Of a DNA stretch of 64,000 bases, positions 24,866 through 36,100 are shown piece after piece; position 1 is the first letter of the stretch; each line of letters begins with the position of its first letter. Origin of the DNA: Nitrospira sp. (GTDB lineage Bacteria; Nitrospirota; Nitrospiria; Nitrospirales; Nitrospiraceae); contig JAVYIN010000007.1 in NCBI GenBank assembly GCA_035968315.1, positions 404,996-468,995 on the forward strand, read 5' to 3'. The position numbers and the translations under genes are program-made. The notes under the pieces were generated by a model, which did not search any database, was not told where the DNA came from, and saw nothing but the letters and a program-made list of their open reading frames with translations.

Positions 24866-26242
24866 ATGGAGCCGATGAGCATCCCTGTGTCTGCGAAGCC
24901 GTCCGTGCTGGATCTCGTGCCGGACGAAAATCCCACCTGGTGCACGATCGACCTGCGGCTGGTCATTGCGATCGTCATGGTGTGCGGCGCCATCGTTGCC
25001 ACGGCCGTGCGATTCAACCACGAGTTGTTCGATCCCTTGGCGGAATCGTTCCAGTTGCAAGGCTGGGCCGCCGTGATCGCCCGGCCGAGCCTGCTGTGGT
25101 TTTCCATGGGGATGCTGTTGCTGGTGATCCGGACCTTGCTCTGGGTGCGGTATCGGCCGTATGCCGCGGTGGAGGCCGAGCAGGCGCCGCGGATGTCCAT
25201 CATCATTCCGGCCTATAACGAAGGGCCGCTGGTGCGCCAGGCGGTGGAGGCCTGCGTCCGCGCGGACTATCCTCGCGAGCGGCTCGAAATCATCGTAATC
25301 GACGACGGGAGTACGGATGACACCTGGCACCATATCGCGCAGGCGCGCGACGAATGGCCGCAGCGGGTGGAGGCCGTCCGGCTTCCGGTGAACGGCGGCA
25401 AACGCGGGGCGCTGGCCGCGGGGTTTGCCAAAGCGACCGGCGACATTCTCGTGACGGTCGATTCCGACAGTGTGATCGAGCGCGGCGCGCTGCTGGCCAT
25501 TGCCGGGCCGTTTCGGAACGAGCAGGTCGGGGTCGTGGCGGGGAAAGTCTGCGTGCTCAACCGGTTCCGGTCGCTGCTGCCGCGCATGCTCCATGTGCGG
25601 TTCGTGCTGTCGTTCGATTTTCTCCGGAGCGTGCAGTCCACCTATGGAACGGTCTATTGCTGTCCGGGGGCGCTCTCGGCCTATCGGGCGTCCGTCGTCA
25701 AGCCGTTGATTCCCGCGTGGCTGCGGCAGCAGTTTTGGGGGGAAGATTGCACGATCGGGGAGGACCGCGCGCTGACGAACGATATCCTGGCCGCGGGCTA
25801 CCGGTCGGTCTATCAGCGGTCGGCGGTTGTCCATACCCTGGCCCCCGAGCGGTATCGCCAGCTGTGCAACATGCTGCTGCGGTGGGATCGGAGTTATATC
25901 CGGGAAGAAATTCGCCTGTGGAAAATCATGTGGCGGTTTCCCCTTTCGTCGCTGCTGCTCACGCTGCTGGAAACCGTCATCACCAATCTCCGGTATCCCG
26001 TCGCCTATAGTTCCCTGGGGCTGATGTTCTATCTTTGCGTGCAGGATCCCTGGACGATCGTCCGCTTTGTCTTGTCGATCGGCGTGGTGTCGCTGTTCTA
26101 TACGCTGTATTTCTTCCACTCCGAACGGTCCCGTGAATTTCTGTTCGGCATCGCCTATGTGTATTTCTACATCGTGAGCCTCGTGTGGATTTTCCCCTAT
26201 GCGCTGGTCACGGTGCGGAATCGCGCGTGGCTGACCCGGTAG
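24866..26242 (+). CDS. Processive family-2 glycosyltransferase (NodC/hyaluronan synthase-like)
   Basis: 458 residues. Two N-terminal membrane helices, then a GT-A domain: SIIIPAYNEGPLVRQAV, VIDDGSTDDTW, VTVDSDSV (DxD), GEDRALTNDIL (general-base region) and LLRWDRSYIREE, equivalent to the QxxRW acceptor motif of processive synthases, followed by four or so membrane helices. That combination resembles NodC, HasA and chitin-synthase-like enzymes that polymerise and extrude a beta-linked sugar. Product unknown; it stands alone without export partners. ATG at 24866 preceded by AAGGA. Confidence 0.9.
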   Translation: MEPMSIPVSAKPSVLDLVPDENPTWCTIDLRLVIAIVMVCGAIVATAVRFNHELFDPLAESFQLQGWAAVIARPSLLWFSMGMLLLVIRTLLWVRYRPYAAVEAEQAPRMSIIIPAYNEGPLVRQAVEACVRADYPRERLEIIVIDDGSTDDTWHHIAQARDEWPQRVEAVRLPVNGGKRGALAAGFAKATGDILVTVDSDSVIERGALLAIAGPFRNEQVGVVAGKVCVLNRFRSLLPRMLHVRFVLSFDFLRSVQSTYGTVYCCPGALSAYRASVVKPLIPAWLRQQFWGEDCTIGEDRALTNDILAAGYRSVYQRSAVVHTLAPERYRQLCNMLLRWDRSYIREEIRLWKIMWRFPLSSLLLTLLETVITNLRYPVAYSSLGLMFYLCVQDPWTIVRFVLSIGVVSLFYTLYFFHSERSREFLFGIAYVYFYIVSLVWIFPYALVTVRNRAWLTR

Positions 26243-26284
26243 CGCTGGCAGACCGTTTCGGCATCCTGGTAGAATCGCTCCCCC

Positions 26285-27019
26285 ATGGCGATCCAGACGC
26301 ATCAGGCTCAGGTTGACGCAATCCGCACGCTCACCCATGACGTGCGCGAGGTGGATCTGCGTGTGGTCGAGCCGGCGGCTATCGCGTTCAAGCCGGGCCA
26401 GTTCATTTCGTTCGAGATGCCGCACCCGCAGACTGGCCGCCTCGTGACGCGGGCCTATTCCATTGCCTCGCCGCCCAGCCGCCCGGATGTCATCACCCTG
26501 CTGTTCAATCTGGTATCGGGAGGACCGGGGTCCGGGTTTCTCTTCAACCTCACCGTCGGAGATACGGTCCGCTTCAAAGGGCCGGCGGGGAGCTTTCATC
26601 TGCGTGACGATCCGGGGCGCGAGCTGTTCTTTATCGCGACCGGTACCGGCATCGCGCCGCTCCGGTCGATGATCCTGGCGAATGCCGAACGAGCCGATCC
26701 GCGCCCCGCGACCCTTTTCTGGGGGCTGCGCAGCCAGCGGGATCTGTATTACCAGGATGCCTGGGCGGCGTTGAGCCGGCGCGTGCCGAACTTCACCGCC
26801 ATCACGACCCTGTCTCGTCCCGAGCCGGGCTGGCTCGGCGAAACGGGCCGTGTCCAGCGGCTTGTCGAAGAGCGTGTCGCATCGGTGGAGTCTCTCGCCG
26901 TCTATGTGTGCGGGAACGGCGGCATGATTGCCGACGTCATTGCGGCCTTGCAGGCGAAAGGGCTCTGTCCGATCTATCGCGAGAAGTGGTACGACGAGAA
27001 AGGATCGGCGCAGGAATGA
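26285..27019 (+). CDS. Ferredoxin/flavodoxin-NADP+ reductase-like flavoprotein
   Basis: 244 residues, one FNR module. FAD-binding RAYSIASPPS near residue 59, the linker FKGPAGSFHL, NAD(P)-binding GTGIAPLRSMI near residue 120, and the terminal YVCGNGGMI. No 2Fe-2S or flavodoxin domain is fused, so a separate electron carrier partner is needed. Followed 43 bases later by the lipoprotein gene; a functional link is not evident. Confidence 0.88.
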   Translation: MAIQTHQAQVDAIRTLTHDVREVDLRVVEPAAIAFKPGQFISFEMPHPQTGRLVTRAYSIASPPSRPDVITLLFNLVSGGPGSGFLFNLTVGDTVRFKGPAGSFHLRDDPGRELFFIATGTGIAPLRSMILANAERADPRPATLFWGLRSQRDLYYQDAWAALSRRVPNFTAITTLSRPEPGWLGETGRVQRLVEERVASVESLAVYVCGNGGMIADVIAALQAKGLCPIYREKWYDEKGSAQE

Positions 27020-27062
27020 CAGGGCGTCCGATCAGACGTTGTCATCGCATGGCCTCATCGTT

Positions 27063-28004
27063 ATGAAGGCCGATTGGTCTAAAGGCGCCATTCTGTTGCT
27101 TGCCGCAATGGTCGTTGCCCTGGCCGCCTGCAGCCAGTTCGAGCCGCGCGACAAGCGCTTCTACTACCGCGCGTTGTGGAACTTCGCGTTGCGCGAAGAT
27201 CTCGCCGAGCTCGACAGTGAATTTAACGGGGTCGATTTCGGCCATTCCAATCTCTACGAAAATCTGTTGCTGACCGGCGGAACAGATGTGCCGGCCATCG
27301 ACGACCGGGCACGCAAGGAAACCCTCGCCTTCATTGCCACCAAGCCCCGGCTCAATCCCAACGAGGAGGCCATCGCCCCCACCTATATGAAGCTGGCCTG
27401 GCGCGCGCAGAACACCTTCGACGAAGCGCATGCCCTGCACCGGGCCACCTACGACATTATGGCGTCCGACGAGCCGGACAAAGCCCGCGCGCTCCGGAAC
27501 GTGCTGGCTTATTACCAGGAGAGCCCCTACGCCATCACGGCCAAGCGGTTGGATCATCGGCGGCTGGATCAGTTTCCCTATTCCAAGACCTTCCGCCGGC
27601 GGTTTCCGCTCTTCAACGCCACCATCTGGTCCTATCACTATCTGCAAGTCGCCGTGTACGATCCCCTGCAGGCCGCGCGCGACCGTGAAGCCAAGACCCT
27701 GGCGGTGCGGCCCATCCTCGCGGCCTATCGCCGGTATCTCGAACAGCCGCCGGTCGAGTGGACCTTCATGCCGCTGACGGCGGAATTGAGCCCGGGCTTC
27801 GCCGCGCGCTATCCGGAGATCGCCAACATCTTCGACAATCTCCACATGCTGCATGACAACATCAGTGACATCCTGGCGAGCGAGGTGCTGCCGACCTGGG
27901 AAGAGAAGCGGGCGGAGATTTATCGCTTGGTGGACACCTATTATCTGGCAAGTGCCGATGCGGCGAATCCGATGATCGTGCAAGACCGGGAGCACCACCA
28001 TTGA
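27063..28004 (+). CDS. Lipoprotein of unknown function
   Basis: 313 residues. Lipoprotein signal LLLAAMVVALAAC (lipobox LAAC), then a helical periplasmic part with HxxxH-type pairs (HALHRATYD; NLHMLHDNISD) but no recognised domain. The ATG at 27063 directly precedes the signal peptide. The next gene starts inside its stop codon (TTGA), so the lipoprotein and the beta-barrel-like protein form a pair, perhaps an outer-membrane complex. Confidence 0.75.
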   Translation: MKADWSKGAILLLAAMVVALAACSQFEPRDKRFYYRALWNFALREDLAELDSEFNGVDFGHSNLYENLLLTGGTDVPAIDDRARKETLAFIATKPRLNPNEEAIAPTYMKLAWRAQNTFDEAHALHRATYDIMASDEPDKARALRNVLAYYQESPYAITAKRLDHRRLDQFPYSKTFRRRFPLFNATIWSYHYLQVAVYDPLQAARDREAKTLAVRPILAAYRRYLEQPPVEWTFMPLTAELSPGFAARYPEIANIFDNLHMLHDNISDILASEVLPTWEEKRAEIYRLVDTYYLASADAANPMIVQDREHHH

Positions 28005-28786
28005 AGCGGCTGGTGGGGCGCACAATCAGCGTGATGATCCTGCTCCTGCTCGGGCTGTGGCCTCTGCGGAGCCTGGCCCTGGATCACGATAATCTCGACC
28101 CGAACCGGCCGATCGGGATGGAAGACGCCTACGCGATTCCGAAAGGCGAAATCGGGCTGGAAGGCGGCGTGCGTTTCAACGACCGGCGAGAGGGCCGCAC
28201 CCGCGTCACCTTCCAGCCGCAGATCATCTACGGCGCCTTCGACAACACGCAGATCGAAATTCAGGGGGATCTGATGTCCGATCCCAACAGCCTTGTCGGT
28301 TCGGCGAAGTCGGGCGACCTGCATCTGGGGGTGCTCTACAACTTCAATACGGAAACGTTGCCGCTCCCGGCCTTCGCGGCCCGCGTCGAGGTGGATCTGC
28401 CCACCGGTCTGAACTCAAAAGGCGTGGACACGCAGGTGACCGGCATCCTCACCCGTTCCTTCGGGCGGCTGCGCGCGCACCTCAACGCGGGCTATACCGT
28501 TCTCGGCACGCCGCAGGGGCAGGAGCGGCCGGGGGCCTATCGTGCGGTCGCCGCCGTGAGCTATCCCCTGGGCTATCCCACCAGCTTCCGCGACACGCTG
28601 ATCGCCAGCGTCTATACCAGACAGTCGGACCTGCGCGGCCAGCAGAATCACACCGGCATCGAAATAGGTCTGCGCCATCAGCTGTCCTCACGCGTGGTCT
28701 TGGACGGCGGCCTCGGCACCGAATTCGCCGGGCCCTCTGACCGGGCGGCGCTTCTTGGCACGGTGGGCGTCTCAGTCGGATTTTAA
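28001..28786 (+). CDS. Predicted outer-membrane beta-barrel protein
   Basis: 261 residues with an N-terminal signal (VMILLLLGLWPLRSLA) and alternating beta strands typical of barrels (IGLEGGVRFNDRREGRTRVTFQPQIIYGAFDNTQIEIQGDL; the end RAALLGTVGVSVGF terminates in Phe, as outer-membrane barrels often do). TTG start overlapping the lipoprotein stop by 4 bases; ATG at 28034 is an alternative but would cut the signal's basic start. Transport substrate unknown. Confidence 0.72.
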   Translation: MKRLVGRTISVMILLLLGLWPLRSLALDHDNLDPNRPIGMEDAYAIPKGEIGLEGGVRFNDRREGRTRVTFQPQIIYGAFDNTQIEIQGDLMSDPNSLVGSAKSGDLHLGVLYNFNTETLPLPAFAARVEVDLPTGLNSKGVDTQVTGILTRSFGRLRAHLNAGYTVLGTPQGQERPGAYRAVAAVSYPLGYPTSFRDTLIASVYTRQSDLRGQQNHTGIEIGLRHQLSSRVVLDGGLGTEFAGPSDRAALLGTVGVSVGF

Positions 28787-28790
28787 CGCG

Positions 28791-29672
28791 TCACGGCTTC
28801 CGCGGCAGCGTCACCTGTTGCAGCGCGGTCATGGGGCCGCGCTGCTGTAGGATGGCCAGCTGCGCCGCATTTTTCACCAGCAGCGTGCCGGCGAACGCCA
28901 GCGCATTGATCGAGATCCCCTCGAAATATTCCTGAGACCGGGGCACCAGCAGCAGCCATTGTCTTGTGACGAGCAGGTTGTAGGGAGTTGAGGCCGCCTC
29001 ATCGGACAGGCCTGTTGCGTGCAGTAGCGATCGATAGCAGGCGAGCAGGGCGGCGGCGCCGTCTTGAATTGAGCGTAGCCAGTCCTGGTGCATCGGCGCA
29101 ACGGCGTGCAGGAACGGGAAGCCTGGCACAGTGCCAATCGCGCCATCTCCCCGTACGCGGCGCAAGAGCGGCGCGATCGGCAGTTGCGCATCAGGGAAGG
29201 CCGACGACGGAATCAGTTGGAGATGTTTGTGGCGCTGGCTGGCTCCGGCGGCGGCGCCCGCGTTGTAAAACCCCAGCCCGTCGATCTCGGCGAGGCACAG
29301 CAGCAGGGCCGCGCAATCCTCGCGGGTCAGCAGTGCCGTTTGTGCCTCGAATGCCCGTGTCACCATCAAGAGGTGGTGCTCGACCACATTGAACTTGTTC
29401 AGCAGGGCCACGTGAGTCGGGGAGAGGTCCGCGACGAACAAGTCGGGATCGTACGGCAGGAAGGGATCGGCGCCGGTTGGCGCTGCCGCTGCAAACGCCT
29501 TCATCGCCAGCGCCGTGACCACATGCACCTGAAATGCCACGCCGCTCTGCTCGATCACTTCCGGCTCCGTGGGGATCGATTGAATCGCTCCGCAGCGCCG
29601 GGCATGGGCTGCGCGTTCAAGCCATGCGGCCCAAAGAGTGCCGGGCGTGAGAAACCGGTCGGGATGATCCAT
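28791..29672 (-). CDS. Ap4A phosphorylase / ATP adenylyltransferase-like protein
   Basis: 293 residues of the HIT superfamily, APA1/APA2 type. The catalytic signature GASQRHKHLQLIP (H-x-H-x-Q) lies near residue 150, preceded by NKFNVVEHHLLMVTRAFE and followed by TPYNLLVTRQWLLLVPRS, the usual family order. It splits or makes diadenosine tetraphosphate in the cytoplasm. ATG at 29672 begins the conserved region; the open frame runs another 104 codons without support. Convergent with the beta-barrel gene. Confidence 0.88.
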   Translation of the reverse strand: MDHPDRFLTPGTLWAAWLERAAHARRCGAIQSIPTEPEVIEQSGVAFQVHVVTALAMKAFAAAAPTGADPFLPYDPDLFVADLSPTHVALLNKFNVVEHHLLMVTRAFEAQTALLTREDCAALLLCLAEIDGLGFYNAGAAAGASQRHKHLQLIPSSAFPDAQLPIAPLLRRVRGDGAIGTVPGFPFLHAVAPMHQDWLRSIQDGAAALLACYRSLLHATGLSDEAASTPYNLLVTRQWLLLVPRSQEYFEGISINALAFAGTLLVKNAAQLAILQQRGPMTALQQVTLPRKP

Positions 29673-30176
29673 ACAGGCGGAAAGGGTACGCGAAGTCGAC
29701 CTGGAGGAAAAGAGGAAAGTAGAGCGCCCGTTTCGTATGGGCCCGGATACGGTCAGTATCGTCCAGGATACGTAGATCCACCAGCTTCTTCCGCCAGACG
29801 ATGAGATTTGCCTTGCTATGCAGATATCCAAGGTCTCAGGCCGGAGACTTGCAGAGTGTGTGGGAGAGCGCAGCCGTGTCGCTGGCCCGTGATGAGGCGA
29901 GCAACGGACAGGAGCTGTGCGGGGATGGGAGCCTGATGCCTCGCCGGAGATGCTGATCACAGCGCTGGGAGCGATTTCCATCAAGATGTGTGTTCTCAGG
30001 GCTGTGAGAAGTGCGCCGTGGTCATGCGCGATGAGAAGGCGGTGAACGCCGGTTTCTCTAATGATCGATTGTAGGATAAGTAGTACACCTAAACGTACTA
30101 TTTCTAATTCCCGATCAACCTGTTATGTGTGGGCGCCAGGATACATCCCGACACACGATGGTAATGCGTCTTTGAT
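29673..30176. other. Intergenic region before the giant-protein operon, with a dyad
   Basis: 504 bases without a supported gene. It holds an inverted repeat TAGTAC-N8-GTACTA (30081-30100) about 77 bases before the operon and presumably its promoter. No Shine-Dalgarno precedes the ATG at 30177. Confidence 0.4.
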
Positions 30177-33100
30177 ATGACCATTCAGCGCCTGGGCTTA
30201 TTCGATTTGCTGGCGCCCCACTATCTTGTGGGGTTCGATTTCCCCGAGTATATCCACCGGTACCTCTCCATCATTTCCGTCGATGAACTGCGGACGCAGG
30301 TCGGACCCCAAGCCATCCTCTACAGCGGAACCTGTTCGCTGGATGGCGCCGGAGCTGGAACCGAAATTGTCCATGAACCGCCGGGCGGCGGGGGCGGCCG
30401 GTTTCGCTGGAACGGCTTGCGGATGCGCTTCCGCATGGTCGTCCCGCGCGACGGGGCCGCATTTGTCAACACCGTTGCGCACTCGTCCAGCAACGGCAGT
30501 CTGCCTCAAGTGGCCGGCGTGCTGGATGATCTGTTGCCCACGGAACCGACATCCACGGCCGTCTCCGATTATCCGGGCCTGAGATTCCGCCTTGAACTGC
30601 TGGTTGATGCCCTGACCTTTTCGCTCGGCGACGAGTGGCTGCCGGGCAGGATCCATCCCACCACGCGGAGGGTCGAGCGGGATACCGACCCTCGCTTTGC
30701 GGGCAAGCCGGTGGAAATCCGTTTGCCGAAAGTGCTGCTCAGTTACAGCCAGGGCGACGATGACAATGATTTGAGCCCGCAATTTCGTCTGGAAGCCTGG
30801 GGAACGGCGGGATTTGACGGCCCGCACGATTTGGGCGTGGGCGAATTCATCAACATGGAACCGGGGATTGCCCTGCACCGTTCCGGCAGTTTTGCCTTCA
30901 GCATCGACGAAGTCGTGCTGGATACCAGCCCGGAATCCACGCCGCCTGAAATACTCGATCACTTTGGCGTCGGCGATGACTGGGAAGGGCTGTACATCAA
31001 GCAGCTTCTGCTCTACTACTCGAACGACCAGGGTGTTGGTTTCACGGCCCGGCTGGCCGACGCCCTGTTCTCCTTTCATGGGAAAGTGTCGTTCGAAGCC
31101 GAGCTCGATGTCTATCCCGATCTCGCGCTCACGATATTTTCCGTCACGCCCCGGTTTTTCCACGGGCCGACCAGGATCGAGTTCCGCCGCGGCACCGTCA
31201 GCGACGCGCTCGACACGCCTCCCGCCGGCGACCCGCCCGGGCTGGTCAATCTGATTCAGGGCGATGTGCTGCAGCTGGATGTCGGAGGAGGCACGCCGGA
31301 CTACACCATCGAAGTGCTCGATGGCAGCACCGATGTATGGGAGAGTTCGTCGCGCCGCGCCGTGTTCAATAGCCCCGGCACGCATGATGTGTTCATCAAG
31401 GTCACCGACAGCCGCGCGGGAACGCCCCGCCGCCATCGCGAATACCTGCGCATCGTGGTCGCCGCCGCCACGACGGCGGCTCCGCCCTCCGGCACCCCGG
31501 TCGACCGCCGCTCCGACGACCATCCGTTGCCGGCGCTCCAGTATGCGGTGTCTGCCGGGCAAACCGGCGGGCATGACCTGATCAAGGAACGCGAAGAAGG
31601 CACAAGCGCTCATTTCAGAGTGGAGGGCGGGGAGCAATTTACCGTCACCGTTACGCCCCACGGCGGCGGGGCCGTGCTTCGGACCATCACCAACCAGCGC
31701 CAGTTCACGCTGGATGTGGCCGAAGGCAGCGATGTCGATATCGAAGTCCAGTATCAAGCCATACCGGCCGGTCCTGTATCGGCGCAGTTCATCCGGTTTC
31801 AATTTGACCGGCCGGGCAATACCGAGCTGCCGCGGTACCTCGATCACACGAGCGGCGACAGCGAGTTCGAAAGCACGCTTGGCGCGTTCAACTTCCCGGA
31901 GGCGTCCACCGTCCAAAGTATTCAGTTGGACGGCTACGCGAGCAATGATCCCAGCAACGCCGCGCGCGACCAGGCGCTCTCCGGGCGGCGAAACCAGGCC
32001 GTGCAGGCGGCACTGGCCGCCCGGTACCCTAGTGCGACGTTCACGGCCAATGCGCACGGACATGGCACCACCGGAGATCCGCTGCCCAACCCGGCGAATA
32101 CGTCGGATCCGGCCAACCGGACTGTGCGGGTGGCCTTCACTCTGAGCGGCACAGGCGCGCACACACTCACGGCCCGTGCGCAGCGCGACGCCTACACCCC
32201 TCCGTCCAGCGGCTCTGGTCCTGAGCCCGCGCCTGTTCCACCGACGCCCGCCGCGCCGCCGCTCCCGGACCGGCTGCCCCCGGCCATCAAGCAACTCGGG
32301 GTCCGGATCAAGATCGACCAGGGCGACCTGGCGTTGTTCGAGCTGTACGGCAGCATCGATTTCGAGTCCGATCTGGAACAGAAGCTGCGCACGGGAGGGG
32401 CGCCCGCTCCGGAAGAAGGGGATACCTCCTGGACAAGCCACGACGGAATCCTCAATTTCAAATTGATTTATCAGTGGGACCGCGCGGCCGACGAAACCGC
32501 CATCGCGCTGCAATTGAGTTCCGACGAGGAAGATCGGGACGGCCTGCTGCATTTCAACAACAACGCGGCCCGCGACGACCGGTTCAAGAACATCGCCGGG
32601 GCGCTCATGTTGTTCGCGCCGATCATCAATGCGGCGGCGTCGGCGGCAGCCGACAACAGCCAGGACGCCGGCAACTGGGTGGCGTTGGGCGTGAGCGTGG
32701 CGGTGCCGGTCGCGATCGGGGGATTGAACGTCTTCCGCACCCGCCGGGGCATCCTCTACGGCGGCGAAGGCCGCTTCAAATGGATCAAATCCGCCAGCGG
32801 CGGTCCGGACCGCTGGGACTTCGCGATCGTCCTCGACTATGGCGTGGAATTCGATATCGTGGTGGAGTCGCTGGGAATCGGCCGCGACCGGCTGCCGGGC
32901 GCGCCCACGCCGCTGCCACCGCCGCTGAAAGCCCGGTACAAAGCCATCGGGTTCAATATCGCGCGCGGCCCTGCCGGCGAGGTCGTGTATACCGCGATCT
33001 TCGACCAAAGCAAGGGGTACGACCTCGACCTCTCCGATCCCAGCCTGTTCCGTCTGCCGGACCCGCTCGGGAACCTGTTCAGTATCGTGGGAGCCCGTGT

Positions 33101-36100
33101 GGCGCGGTTCAATCCCGTCACGCTCGAAATCGACTTTGCCATCAAGGTGGACCTTGGCGTCATCACGGTCGACCGGTTCAAGGTCAAAATTCCGCTCGAC
33201 CCGGTCGGCGTTCCCCAGATTCTGCCCAGCGGAGTCCGGGTCAATATTCCCGGCGTGCTCATCGGGAACGGCTTCGTCAACATTGTCGATGCGGATGTCA
33301 CGGACTCGAACGGCAACAGCATCCGCTCCAAGGGCATCGAAGGGGGGCTGGATCTCACGCTGGTGTCGTTGAAGCTCCGCATTGCCGGCAACATCGCCGT
33401 CGGCACGATCAAAGACAACAGCAGCGGGCGCGAAGCCATCGCGGTGTTTGTCGGCCTGATCGTCGAGTTCCCGACCCCGATCGTCCTGGGCCAGTCGGGG
33501 CTGGGTTTGTTCGGCCTTTCCGGCTTGTTCGCCATGCACTACCGGCGTCTGGAGGATCCGCGCAATCCCACCGAGGCCGTCGGGCCCGCGCTCAAATGGC
33601 TGATCAAAGCCCAGGGCGAGCCCTACAACCTCTACGCGCCGCCGCCCCCGCGCACGCCGGACAAGCGTCTGTGGGGTCCTGAATTCGACCGCTGGAGTTT
33701 CGGGGTCGGCGCGGTCTTGGGCACGCTGGAAGGCGGGATCCTGATCAATTTCCAGGGCATGTTCGTGCTCGAACTGCCCGGCCCGCGCATCCTGATCATG
33801 GTGAAAATCAGAATGATCAGCGCGCCGCCCAAAGTAGGGGACAACCCCAACCAGCTGAGCGTCGGCATCATCGGCATCATCGACCTGGATTTCGGCAAAG
33901 GAACGGTGACGGTCGGGGTCATGATCAATTTCGAGATCCAGGAATTGCTGAAGCTGGCGATTCCGATCGAAATCTTTTTCAATCTCAGAGAGGGCTCCGA
34001 CTGGCATTTCTATCTCGGCACGATTTCCCAGCCGGCGTCCGCCGAAATCCTCAACATCGTGCGCGGCAGCGCCTACTTCATGTTGCAGGGCAAGCAGCTG
34101 GTCTATGCCGACTACGGCAGCCGGGTGCCGGAGTTTTTGCGGGATAAGATTTTGCCGGGCGTGGCCATCGCGGCGGGGATCGAAGCCTCCATCCTGCTGG
34201 GGGATCCCGGTTCGATCTATCTCCGGATCTCCGCCGGGCTTGACGTCGGCGTGGCGTTCTCGCCGTTCATCATCGTCGGCACGATGCGGCTCGAAGGCGA
34301 ACTGCGTCTCCTGATCATCAGCATCGGCGCGCGCGGAGAGTTCAACGCGCTGATTTCGCAGCGGCCCGACAACTCGTACAAGACCTATCTGCAAGGCGAA
34401 ATCTGCGGCAGCGTCAGTTTCTTCTTCTTTTCGATTTCCGCCTGTGTGGGCATCGAAATCGGCACGGAAGATTTCGACCTCAAGCCGCCCGCGCTGCTGC
34501 GGGGCGTGTTCCTGCAAAGCTACTCGCCGGTCCTGGTGTCGGGGCAGGCGGCGAACCAAAAACCCATCGATGCGAGTTTGGGGAACGCCAAAGAAGTCAC
34601 CGGGGCCACTCCTCCGGCCGGTGAGCTGCTCAGCGTGCCGATCGACTCGGTCATCGTCCTGCAAATGTCGTTTGCGCCGGAGCTGGCGGCCACCTTCAAT
34701 ACGAATACATTCACCGAAGACGCGCTGGCCGCTCCCGGACGCCCGTCCGGCGGCTGGTATGGTTTGAGCGGCGACATCAGCCTGCAATACACACTCAACA
34801 GCCTGACGTTGACGGAAAACGGCGCGGCCTATGCCGGGACGGAGCCGCCGATCACCTGGCGCCTTGACCGGCCCCACCAGCCCAACGGCGCGGATACGGC
34901 CATCGATCTAGCTTTGTTCAGCCGGGTGCCCACGGCGGCGGAATATGCCGTGGAGCGGTCCACCGACCTGCGGGAAAATATTACGGTGCGCTGGGGCGAC
35001 GTCTGCAAGAGAGCGGCCCCCCCGGCGCGTGTGTTGTACACCTTCTGCGGACAGCCCCTGGGCCCGTCGATGCATGGCTGGCAGTTGCGGGGAACGGCCT
35101 ATCCGGATCCGCCGGACACCGTGCGGGTGGAACCGCCCGACACGCTCATGAGAGTGTATGCGCCGGAGTCCTGCGCCGGGCCTTCGACCCTCGACATCCT
35201 GCTGGCAGAAATGGGCTATCCCTATGAGGTGCCCGCCCAGATCATCGGCGACGACAGTCAGAACGATCTCAGCCCGGCCGGGCCGACCTCCGTCGAAAAG
35301 AAATGCTACGAGCTGTTTTTGCCCGAGCGCACCTACATGCCCAATCCCTTCAAGGTCGAAGACGCGCTGGTAATCTACAGCGCAGCCACGAAGAAGGATC
35401 TGGTCGTCTCGAAGTTGGGCGGATTTATTCCCGAAGAGCAGTTTGTGCGCAACCGCCGCTACCCCCTGCGCACGCAAATGCGGGATGTCGCCGGCTATCG
35501 GGGGGTGTCCCTGCGCGAATATATGCGCATCGACGTGCTCGGCCCGTCCGCGCAAGCCGTGACGGTGAAGATCTGGTCCAAGAACCAGCCGAAAACCACG
35601 CTGACGGTGTACGCCTACGACAGAGCCGGACGCTTGTTGAACAAGGTTCGCTGGCGGCCGACATCCGGAAAAGAGACCGAGCAAGCGTCGATCCGCATCA
35701 CGGGCGCCGAGATTCATCATCTGATTCTGACTAACCGGTATTTTACCGGCCTGCTCATCGAAGTGTGTCTGGAGCGGGCGCAGACCAGGCCAGACCGGCC
35801 GGCCGGCCACCGCTGCCACCGCGCCCTCGAATTGCCCTATGTCGAACGGCGCCGGGTGGCCCAAGGACAGGGGACCGACCAGGCTCAACTGAATCCCGAC
35901 CTCGTCGCCAAGTATCTCAGTGAGCGGGAGTCCTGTTCCTACGTGACCTTCGACACCGATGCCTGCGAGGAAGTCCTGTTCTGCGGCGCCGTCTACGGCA
36001 AGTTTTACGGGAAGGTCCAGGTGCTGGAAGTCGATGAGAAGGATCAGGTGGTGGCGGCCCACCTCCTGAGCGCCCTGGCGCCCACGGTGCTGGCCAGCCC

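Noticed and set aside
24860-26599. 579-codon antisense frame across the glycosyltransferase gene
   Set aside because: The plus strand encodes a clear GT2 enzyme with catalytic motifs; the antisense product is low-complexity and His/Arg-rich.
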